A stretch of DNA of 14,764 bases, from the NCBI GenBank assembly GCA_903898475.1, contig CAIUFU010000078.1:1-14764 (forward strand), written 5' to 3'. Shown one piece after another: positions 7,535 through 14,031 of this stretch (positions within the stretch are counted from its first letter, which is position 1; each line of letters opens with the position of its first letter). The notes beneath the pieces were generated by a model. That model was not told where the DNA came from. It saw only the letters and a program-made list of their open reading frames with translations, and searched no databases. This stretch comes from an uncultured Alphaproteobacteria bacterium. GTDB lineage: Bacteria; Pseudomonadota; Alphaproteobacteria; Rickettsiales; UBA1997. A program made the position numbers and the translations under genes.

Positions 7535-7693
7535 AAAAATGTGTGATTGAGGTTGAGGGCGTGAAAACTACAAACGGTGTTTGCGGAAGGCAAATGGAAA
7601 TCAGCCAAAAACCTGTTGCACTTGCGGGATGCGATTTTAAAGTCTGCGACCTGCTTTTTAGCCACAAATTCACTTCAAAAATCTTTCAATTAA
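7535..7693. promoter_or_regulatory. Divergent dapB-gyrA intergenic region
   Basis: These 159 bp must hold promoters or 5' leaders for both genes. On the gyrA side, TTGCAC (7616-7621) followed after 16 bp by TAAAGT (7638-7643) is the best -35/-10 candidate I find, but it is weak. Neither gene has a Shine-Dalgarno; gyrA starts after CAATTAA. The small out-of-phase open frame crossing this gap does not look coding. Confidence 0.35.
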
Positions 7694-10507
7694 ATGACTA
7701 CTCAAAACGTGATCCAAGTTGCCGTGGGCAAAGATATTCAGTCGGTTTCACTCGTTTCTGAAATGAAAAAATCTTACCTCGATTATGCCATGAGCGTAAT
7801 CGTGGCGCGTGCCATTCCAGATGCTTGCGATGGTTTAAAACCAGTGCATCGCCGCATTCTTTACGCCATGTATGAAGGCAATTACGACTACAATAAACCG
7901 TTTAAAAAATCGGCCAGAATCGTCGGTGAAGTGATGGGTAAATATCACCCGCATGGTGACTCGGCAATTTACGAATCTTTGGTTCGTATGGCGCAAGATT
8001 TCTCAATGCGCGTGCCATTGATTGACGGGCAGGGTAACTTCGGATCAATCGATGATGATCCGGCGGCTGCAATGCGTTACACTGAATCACGTTTGGAAAA
8101 AGTTACGCACACCATGCTTGACGATCTCGACAAAGATACTGTCGATTTCATTCCAAATTATGACGGCCACGAAAAAGAGCCGAAAGTTTTGCCGGCGCGC
8201 TTTCCTAACCTTTTGGTTAACGGATCAAGCGGGATTGCGGTTGGTATGGCAACAAACATTCCGCCCCACAATTTGGGCGAAGTGATTGACGCTTGTTTGG
8301 CTTACATCGACAACAACGAAATCACGATTGAAGACATCATCAAAATTGTTCCAGGACCAGATTTTCCAACCGGCGGCATCATTTTAGGCCGCAGTGGATT
8401 TGACTCGGCAGCTCGCATGGGACGTGGTTCGGTTGTGATGCGTGGACGTCACAAAATCGAGAAAAAAGCTGGTGGAAAAGTTGCAATTATCATCGAAGAA
8501 ATTCCTTACCAAGTTAACAAGGCCAAGCTGGTAGAAAAAATTGCCGAGCTAGTTAAAGAAAAAAGAATCGAAGGAATTACTGATTTGCGTGACGAATCAG
8601 ATCGCGAAGGAATCCGCGTGGTTATTGAGCTTAGGCGCGATGCCATGGAAGAAGTTATCATCAACCAACTTTACAGTTTCACTGAATTGCAAAGCAATTT
8701 CAGCGTGAACATGTTGGCGCTAAATCACGGCAGACCGCAATTGATGGGCATTCTCGACGTTATCAAATTATTCGCGGCTTTCCGTGAAGATGTGACAACT
8801 CGCAGAACCAACTTTTTGTTGAACAAAGCGCGCGACAAAACTCACATTTTGATCGGTTTGGCTGTAGCTGTGACCAACATCGACGAAATTGTTGAGTTGA
8901 TTAAAAAATCGCAAGATGCCGCAGAAGCAAAAATTAAATTGATGGCAAGAAGCTGGCCAGCGCACACGGTTGAAGCAATCATCAAGCTAGTTCAAGACAA
9001 AGGAAACATCATCAAAGACGGACAATTTTATTTCACTGACGCGCAAGCGAAAGCAATTCTAGAAATGAGATTGGCGCGTTTGACTGGTTTGGAAATTGGC
9101 AAAATCAACGAAGAGTTGAGAATTTTGGCTGCAGAAATTGCTGGCTACTTAGAGCTTTTGGCTGATCGCGGCAAGATGCTTGATTTGGTTAAAAAAGAAT
9201 TAGTTGAAGTGCGCGATCAATTCGCAACACCTCGTAAATCAACGATTGAGGACAGTGAGTTTGAAGTTGATATCGAAGATCTAATTCCAAAAGAAGACAT
9301 GGTTGTAGTTGGCACCATGAACGGCTACATCAAACGTGTAGCACTTTCAGCATACCGCACGCAAAAGCGCGGCGGCAAAGGTCGTAGCGCCATGGATGTT
9401 CGTGATGAAGATATCGCAACTGATATTTTTGTGACCAACACTCACACGCCGATTTTGTTCTTTTCAAGCAAAGGCAAAGTTTACAAATTAAAAACCTACA
9501 AATTGCCACTCGGCAGCCCGCAAGCTCGCGGCCGCGCTTTGGTGAATTTGTTGCCTTTGGAACAAGATGAAAAAATCAGCACCATTTTGGCGCTTCCAGA
9601 AAACGAAGAAACTTGGAAAGATTTGAGCATTATTTTTGCAACATCTGGTGGCGACATTCGTCGTAACTCGATGGATCAATTTGTTGATATTCGCTCAAGC
9701 GGAAAAATTGCCATGAAATTGGAGGGGGATGAAGCCTTGATTGGTGTGAATCTTTGCACTGAAAGTGACGACATCATGGTTTCGACAAAAGATGGAAAAT
9801 GTATTCGTTTCCCAGTTTCGAAATTAAGAATTTTCCAAAGCAGAAGCTCGACTGGTGTGCGTGGTATCAAGCTGGGCTTGGGCAATAAAGTTATCGCCAT
9901 GTCAGTGTTGAAGCACGCTGGAGAAGATTCTGAAGTTAAAGAAAAATACTTAAAAATTGAATTAGAAGATCGTTTGGCACTACGCGAAGCTTTGATTCAA
10001 AATCAAAAATTAAAAGAAACGCCTTCTGAAGATTTGTTGGTTACTCCAGTTGAAGTGCCGCAAATTAAAGGCGCAGAGCTTGCTCAAGATGTGATTGAAA
10101 AAATGGCACTTGACGAAGAATTCATCTTCACCATGACCGAAAATGGTTTTGGCAAACGCAGCTCGGCTTACGAATATCGCATCACCAACAGAGGTGGCTC
10201 AGGAATTACCAACATCGTAACTTCTAAACGTAACGGTCCGGTAGTTGCCAGCTTCCCAATTGAAGGCAAAGACCAAGTGATGATTATCACCGACAAAGGA
10301 ACGCTAATTAGAACCGAAGTTGGAACTGTCAGAATCACCGGTCGCAACACTCAAGGTGTTACGCTCATCAAAACTAAAGACGAAGCTGTAGTGTCGGTTG
10401 CAAGAATCGCCCACACTGGCAACAAAGAAGTTGATGATGCTGAAACAGGTGAAGAGGTTGGCGATCAAGTTGAAGGAGCTGAAGGCGCTTTGGCGACGGA
10501 AGAATAG
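7694..10507 (+). CDS. gyrA: DNA gyrase subunit A
   Basis: Breakage-reunion subunit of the A2B2 gyrase that introduces negative supercoils. Seen: catalytic Tyr129 in AAAMRYTES; the quinolone-determining region GKYHPHGDSAIYESLVRMAQ, with Ser90 and Glu94 at the positions of E. coli Ser83 and Asp87; NGSSGIAVGMATNIPPHN; the coiled-coil gate with AILEMRLARLTGLE; and a C-terminal beta-pinwheel with the GyrA box QKRGGKG at 557-563. An insertion in the pinwheel, roughly residues 745-800, followed by FTMTENGFGKRSSAYEYR, matches my memory of alphaproteobacterial GyrA and accounts for the long 937 aa. The tail is acidic (EVDDAETGEEVGDQ...), as in other gyrases. Ser90 is the quinolone-sensitive state. Start by alignment with the family N-terminus (SYLDYAMSVIVARAIPD near residue 27). 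Confidence 0.98.
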   Translation: MTTQNVIQVAVGKDIQSVSLVSEMKKSYLDYAMSVIVARAIPDACDGLKPVHRRILYAMYEGNYDYNKPFKKSARIVGEVMGKYHPHGDSAIYESLVRMAQDFSMRVPLIDGQGNFGSIDDDPAAAMRYTESRLEKVTHTMLDDLDKDTVDFIPNYDGHEKEPKVLPARFPNLLVNGSSGIAVGMATNIPPHNLGEVIDACLAYIDNNEITIEDIIKIVPGPDFPTGGIILGRSGFDSAARMGRGSVVMRGRHKIEKKAGGKVAIIIEEIPYQVNKAKLVEKIAELVKEKRIEGITDLRDESDREGIRVVIELRRDAMEEVIINQLYSFTELQSNFSVNMLALNHGRPQLMGILDVIKLFAAFREDVTTRRTNFLLNKARDKTHILIGLAVAVTNIDEIVELIKKSQDAAEAKIKLMARSWPAHTVEAIIKLVQDKGNIIKDGQFYFTDAQAKAILEMRLARLTGLEIGKINEELRILAAEIAGYLELLADRGKMLDLVKKELVEVRDQFATPRKSTIEDSEFEVDIEDLIPKEDMVVVGTMNGYIKRVALSAYRTQKRGGKGRSAMDVRDEDIATDIFVTNTHTPILFFSSKGKVYKLKTYKLPLGSPQARGRALVNLLPLEQDEKISTILALPENEETWKDLSIIFATSGGDIRRNSMDQFVDIRSSGKIAMKLEGDEALIGVNLCTESDDIMVSTKDGKCIRFPVSKLRIFQSRSSTGVRGIKLGLGNKVIAMSVLKHAGEDSEVKEKYLKIELEDRLALREALIQNQKLKETPSEDLLVTPVEVPQIKGAELAQDVIEKMALDEEFIFTMTENGFGKRSSAYEYRITNRGGSGITNIVTSKRNGPVVASFPIEGKDQVMIITDKGTLIRTEVGTVRITGRNTQGVTLIKTKDEAVVSVARIAHTGNKEVDDAETGEEVGDQVEGAEGALATEE

Positions 10508-10515
10508 ATTTTAGA

Positions 10516-10560
10516 ACTTACTTGCAAACCTTACCAAGTTTGTAAGTGAGTCTATATTTT
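10516..10560 (+). terminator. Probable intrinsic terminator of gyrA
   Basis: Arms 10516-10529 and 10538-10551 (ACTTACTTGCAAAC / GTTTGTAAGTGAGT) pair over 14 bp around an 8-nt loop, allowing two G-U pairs. A T-rich run (CTATATTTTT) follows. The stem is AT-rich, so moderate strength is likely. The wobble pairs fit an RNA hairpin reading in the plus direction, 8 bp after the gyrA stop codon. Confidence 0.65.
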
Positions 10561-10576
10561 TAGTAATAATAACCAC

Positions 10577-10591
10577 GAACAAACCCAGAAA
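10577..10591 (+). promoter_or_regulatory. Possible LexA/SOS-like box before the BRO/DinD-like gene
   Basis: GAAC-N7-GAAA lies immediately before the ATG at 10593, one mismatch from the alphaproteobacterial LexA box GAAC-N7-GAAC. It is notable only because the gene's C-terminus resembles DinD, an SOS gene of E. coli. A 7-of-8 match in a short gap is not rare by chance. Confidence 0.22.
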
Positions 10592-10592
10592 T

Positions 10593-11438
10593 ATGAAAAT
10601 TTTAGATACACAGCTTGCTCTGTTTAAAGGCAAAAAAATCCGTAAAATTATTCATGAAAATGAATGGCACTTCTCGGTTATTGATGTTGTTGCGGCGCTA
10701 ACAGATAGCGCCAATCCTCGTGATTATTGGTTTAAAATTAAAGACCGAGTTGCTGAGGAGACAAAATTTCAACTGTCGACAATTTGTCGACAGTTGAAAT
10801 TGGAAGCTACAGATGGAAAAATGCGCGAAACTGACTGCGCCAACACCGAAGGTATTTTTCGTATCATCCAATCAATCCCATCGCCAAAAGCAGAGCCATT
10901 CAAACGCTGGTTGGCAAAAGTTGGATTTGAGCGAGTGCAAGAAATCGAAAATCCCGAGCTGGCCACCAAGCGCACCAGAATGCTCTACAAGCTCAAAGGC
11001 TATTCGGAAGATTGGATCGAAAAAAGAATGCGCGGCATCGCAATTCGGGAAGAGTTAACCAATGAGTGGAAAAATCGAGGAGCAGAAGAAAATCGTGATT
11101 TTGAAATTCTCACTGCAGAAATTTCTAAAGCGACATTCGGACTAACTCCATCTGAGTACAAAGAACACAAAGGTTTGAAGCGTCAGAACTTGCGAGATCA
11201 CATGGATGATTTTGAATTGATTTTCACCATGCTTGGCGAGCGCTCAACCACAGAAATCCACCGCAACGAAAATTCTCGTGGCGTAAAAAAGTTAAAAGAA
11301 GATTCCAAAATCGGCGGTAAAATCGCCGGAAATGCTCGTAAAGAGTTGGAGAAAAAATTAGGCAGATCGGTGGTTTCGAAAAAGAATTTTCTACCAAATA
11401 GTCAACAAAAAACTAAAATGATGGAACCTGCGAAATAG
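10593..11438 (+). CDS. BRO-N domain protein with DinD-like C-terminus
   Basis: A member of the BRO/antirepressor-like family found in phages, viruses and bacterial chromosomes; BRO-N domains bind DNA. Seen: BRO-N at about residues 8-110 (KIRKIIHENEWHFSVIDVVAAL, NPRDYWFKIKDR, CRQLKLEATDGK, FRIIQSIPSPKAEPFKRWL). Two helical segments follow, then a C-terminal region with HKGLKRQNLRDHM (192-204), ELIFTMLGERSTTEIHRNEN and GGKIAGNARKELEKKLG (241-257). To me this recalls the C-terminal part of E. coli DinD, though I did not align it. The tail is Lys/Gln-rich. Codons 58-70 form a perfect 37-bp DNA palindrome. Codon use resembles the housekeeping neighbours. It stands between gyrA and gatB without phage genes nearby. 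Role unknown; DNA-binding regulator or DNA-damage factor are both possible. Confidence 0.82.
   Translation: MKILDTQLALFKGKKIRKIIHENEWHFSVIDVVAALTDSANPRDYWFKIKDRVAEETKFQLSTICRQLKLEATDGKMRETDCANTEGIFRIIQSIPSPKAEPFKRWLAKVGFERVQEIENPELATKRTRMLYKLKGYSEDWIEKRMRGIAIREELTNEWKNRGAEENRDFEILTAEISKATFGLTPSEYKEHKGLKRQNLRDHMDDFELIFTMLGERSTTEIHRNENSRGVKKLKEDSKIGGKIAGNARKELEKKLGRSVVSKKNFLPNSQQKTKMMEPAK
10765..10801. repeat. Perfect 17-bp inverted repeat inside the BRO-like gene
   Basis: Arms 10765-10781 and 10785-10801 are exact complements around ATT. The core is two copies of TGTCGACA, each itself palindromic, with centres 11 bp apart (about one helical turn). The flanks AATTTCAAC / GTTGAAATT extend the dyad. 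It encodes QLSTICRQLKL within the BRO domain. No mismatch occurs in 34 paired bases, unusual for protein-coding DNA. Confidence 0.9.
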
Positions 11439-11522
11439 AGCTCTGAAGCACCACGCAGATTTATTTTTTCGCATAAATATTGGGGCGCAATAATAGACCG
11501 CACCCTACAACAAGTAAAGCGT
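11439..11522. other. Gap between BRO-like gene and membrane protein gene
   Basis: These 84 bp are AT-rich in the first half. I see no hairpin with a T-run and no clear promoter, and AAGTAAAGCGT before the ATG at 11523 is at best a weak ribosome site. Confidence 0.4.
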
Positions 11523-12254
11523 ATGGATATTTTGGATTTGATTTTATTGTCGGTAATACTGATTGCCGCAGCAATGCACGTTCTCTATCAGAAATATTTT
11601 TCTCAAAACTTTAGCGGCAGAAAGTACCTCGAAAATTTAGTGGATTTAGAAAACTTAAATAGCTCTACGGGACTAAAAATAATTATTGCCTTAGAAGATC
11701 TATTCAAAAGCAATAATTGCCCAAGAAATATACTCAAATGGCAAAAAGTTACCGACAATTTTTCTATAAAAATCTGCGGCATTGAGATGAGAAGCTCTTA
11801 TATAACAAAATGTTGGCAAAGTTATCTTGCTAGCGGCGTTGCTCCTTCATTAAAGTTAAAAAAAGAATTCATGCTTTATAAGCATCAAGCAGAGCAGGAT
11901 GGTTTTAAATTGATCCCTCTTGACGAGGGAGTAATTGCTCTTTTTGACTACATGCTTGCAACCGACCAAGAAATCAAAGAGGTAGAAACAAAAAAGCAAA
12001 TGGACTCAATACTAAACGCGTTAAAGCCATTTTTCTTATTCTTTAAGAATGCCTCAAGAAAAGCGCGTTTACTAATCTCAATATCTATTCTCTGGTTTTG
12101 TTATGTAATCTTCAGGACGAATGGGGATAGTGAATTTCTGGGATTATATCTCGAGCAGTGGTCAGGGGATTATTTTCTTTTTAATTTATTTGGACCAATA
12201 ACCATCTGTGTCTTTTTTTCGTTTTTATATAAATGGATTAAAGCCGGAAAATAG
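11523..12254 (+). CDS. Predicted membrane protein of unknown function
   Basis: A 243-aa protein I do not recognise. Seen: an N-terminal hydrophobic helix (about 4-22, LDLILLSVILIAAAMHVLY) without a cleavage site, a soluble middle part of about 150 residues rich in Lys, Leu and Glu (with Cys at several places: NNCPRN, KICGIE, TKCWQ), and two C-terminal membrane helices (about 182-198 ILWFCYVIF region and 216-236 FGPITICVFFSFLY), ending in KWIKAGK. Codon use differs from the neighbours: 8 of its 23 Ile codons are ATA, a codon I do not find in gatB. This suggests recent acquisition or a fast-evolving orphan. It starts 84 bp after the BRO-like gene and ends 26 bp before gatB on the same strand. 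Confidence 0.6.
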   Translation: MDILDLILLSVILIAAAMHVLYQKYFSQNFSGRKYLENLVDLENLNSSTGLKIIIALEDLFKSNNCPRNILKWQKVTDNFSIKICGIEMRSSYITKCWQSYLASGVAPSLKLKKEFMLYKHQAEQDGFKLIPLDEGVIALFDYMLATDQEIKEVETKKQMDSILNALKPFFLFFKNASRKARLLISISILWFCYVIFRTNGDSEFLGLYLEQWSGDYFLFNLFGPITICVFFSFLYKWIKAGK

Positions 12255-12280
12255 ATTTTTAACATCATTACTTAGGTAAA

Positions 12281-13741
12281 ATGACTTACATCATCAAAGG
12301 AAAAAATAACGATTACGAACTTGTTGTTGGTTGCGAAATCCACGCACAAGTTGCTTCAAATTCTAAACTTTTTTCTCGCGCCGCAACTGAGTTTGGGGCG
12401 TTGCAAAATTCGCAAGTTTCTTTGGTGGATGCTGCCATGCCGGGCATGCTTCCAACTATTAATGCAGAATGTGTGAAGCAAGCTGTAAAAATGGGGCTGG
12501 GAATTAACGCACAAATTAATTTGCGCTCGATTTTTGATCGTAAGAATTATTTTTATCCTGACCTTCCGCAAGGCTACCAAATTTCGCAATTTCTTGATCC
12601 AATCGTTGGCGAAGGTGAGGTGGAAATTACGCTGGAAGATGGTTCAAAAAAAATCATTCGTGTTGAAAGAATTCACCTTGAGCAAGATGCCGGAAAATCT
12701 TTGCACGACCAACATCCGTCAATGACGATGATCGATTTAAACCGCTCGGGCGTTGCTTTGATGGAAATCGTTTCAAAGCCTGACATGTTCTCGCCTTTTG
12801 AAGCGACAGAATATGTAAAAACTATTCGTTTGATTGCGCGCGCTCTTGGCACGTCAGACGGCGACATGGAAAAAGGAAATCTTAGATGCGACGCCAACGT
12901 TTCTGTGCGTAAAGTTGGGGTGCAAACTTTGGGCACTCGTTGCGAAATCAAAAACTTAAACTCAATGCGTAACATCGCTCGCGCCATTGAATTTGAAGCA
13001 GCGCGCCAAGTTGAAATTTTAGAAAATGGCGGAACTATCGATCAAGAAACTCGTTTATTTGACGCCGTAAATGGCGACACCAGAACCATGCGCAGCAAAG
13101 AAGACGCCATGGATTATCGCTATTTTCCAGATCCTGATTTGCCGCCACTTGTATTTACTCAAGATTTCGTTGAAGAAATCAGAAGATCTTTGCCTGAACT
13201 TCCAAACGCTAAAAAATTGCGCTACATGGCCGAGTTTGCAATTCCTGAATATGACGCTGGCGTGCTTACGGCAGACACTGAAATTTCAGCCTATTTCGAA
13301 CAATTAATTCAAAAACACGAACCAAAAATGTGTGTCACTTGGCTTACAGTTGAGCTATTTGGTCGCATGAATAAATTGGGCATTAATTTCGAAAATCTTA
13401 AAATCAGCGCGCAAAATTTGGGTGAGCTTTTGGACCTAATTAAAAGCGGCGCGATTTCAGGAAAAATCGCCAAAGATGTTTTGGATTTGATGATTGAATC
13501 GGGAGATTCAGCCACAAAAATCGTTGAAGAAAAAGGCTTCAAACAGGTGAGTGACACCTCGGCAATTGAAAAAATTATCGATGAAGTTTTGGCAAAAAAT
13601 CAGGCCTCAGTTGATGAATATCGCGCTGGCAAAGAAAAGCTCTTTGGCTTTTTTGTTGGCCTCGTGATGAAAGAATCCAAAGGTCAGGTCAACCCTGCAA
13701 TGGCGAATGATTTGCTGAAGAAAAAATTGTCTGCTGCTTAA
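12281..13741 (+). CDS. gatB: Asp/Glu-tRNA amidotransferase subunit B
   Basis: GatB is the kinase/tRNA-binding subunit of GatCAB, which converts Glu-tRNA(Gln) and/or Asp-tRNA(Asn) to the amide form using ammonia from GatA. Seen: VGCEIHAQV (16-24), DRKNYFYPDLPQGYQISQF (86-104), the stretch LNRSGVALMEIVSKPDM (about 153-169), EKGNLRCDANVSVR (about 197-210), CEIKNLNSMRNIARAIEFEA, and MDYRYFPDPDLPPL. A C-terminal YqeY-like helical domain follows, ending in GQVNPAMANDLLKKKL. The 486-aa length is normal. Start by family alignment; AGGT lies just before the ATG. gatA and gatC are not adjacent, so the usual gatCAB cluster is split. Upstream is the unknown membrane gene, downstream a large palindrome and terminator. 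Confidence 0.97.
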   Translation: MTYIIKGKNNDYELVVGCEIHAQVASNSKLFSRAATEFGALQNSQVSLVDAAMPGMLPTINAECVKQAVKMGLGINAQINLRSIFDRKNYFYPDLPQGYQISQFLDPIVGEGEVEITLEDGSKKIIRVERIHLEQDAGKSLHDQHPSMTMIDLNRSGVALMEIVSKPDMFSPFEATEYVKTIRLIARALGTSDGDMEKGNLRCDANVSVRKVGVQTLGTRCEIKNLNSMRNIARAIEFEAARQVEILENGGTIDQETRLFDAVNGDTRTMRSKEDAMDYRYFPDPDLPPLVFTQDFVEEIRRSLPELPNAKKLRYMAEFAIPEYDAGVLTADTEISAYFEQLIQKHEPKMCVTWLTVELFGRMNKLGINFENLKISAQNLGELLDLIKSGAISGKIAKDVLDLMIESGDSATKIVEEKGFKQVSDTSAIEKIIDEVLAKNQASVDEYRAGKEKLFGFFVGLVMKESKGQVNPAMANDLLKKKLSAA

Positions 13742-13742
13742 T

Positions 13743-13943
13743 TTAACCCCAATAACGCTTCAGGAATTTGTCTTGGAGCTTACGATCTCTAGCTCTAAAT
13801 CTCAAAATTCTCCCCCTTGTCACCCCGTCGAATGACGGGGTCCACCTCGTCAAAGGCATGATTTTGTTGGTTGTGATGAGATAGACCCCGTCATTCGACG
13901 GGGTGACAAGTAGGGGGAGGCTCTTAGGCATTATTGGGGTTAA
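13743..13943. repeat. Nested inverted repeat of about 200 bp with CCCCGTC/GACGGGG core
   Basis: Outer arms TTAACCCCAATAA (13743-13755) and its exact complement (13931-13943) enclose longer inner arms at 13811-13842 and 13884-13918. The inner arms match over 32 positions with one 3-nt bulge on the right side. Each inner arm also contains its own small hairpin, ACCCCGTC-GAAT-GACGGGGT (13822-13841). The centre (13843-13883) is unpaired. CCCCGTC-ATTCGACGGGG palindromes resemble, from memory, dispersed repeats in Rickettsiales-like genomes. The outer arms begin one base after the gatB stop, so the whole element may have inserted as a unit. Confidence 0.75.
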
Positions 13944-13950
13944 TTTAAGC

Positions 13951-13992
13951 AAAAAAAGCCCCAACCATTTTTGAAATGATTGGGGCTTTTTT
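13951..13992. terminator. Bidirectional intrinsic terminator between gatB and virB4
   Basis: The stem AGCCCCAACCATTT / AAATGATTGGGGCT, with one C-A mismatch and a TTG loop, is flanked by seven A on the left and six T on the right. It therefore reads as GC stem plus T-run on both strands. It serves the converging gatB and virB4 genes. Confidence 0.92.
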
Positions 13993-14031
13993 GTGCTCAA
14001 AATTCGGTAACCTTTGGAATGCGACTTTTAA

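Larger units (their letters stand above)
13742..14031. other. Convergent gatB-virB4 intergenic region
   Basis: This 290-bp gap is almost wholly secondary structure: a nested inverted repeat (13743-13943) followed by an intrinsic terminator (13951-13992). I see no credible coding frame; the minus-strand open frame through it just reads across the palindrome. Confidence 0.6.

Noticed and set aside
7543..7761. 72-aa plus-strand frame across the dapB-gyrA gap
   Set aside because: It runs out of phase into gyrA, has no family resemblance, and the gap is needed for divergent promoters.
10593..12254. Prophage remnant or toxin-antitoxin module made of the BRO-like and membrane genes
   Set aside because: No integrase, structural, lysis or att-like sequences, and no recognised toxin or antitoxin fold; only accessory status can be supported.
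13743..14000. 85-aa minus-strand frame in the gatB-virB4 gap
   Set aside because: It reads through the nested palindrome and the terminator; the peptide is an artefact of the repeat.
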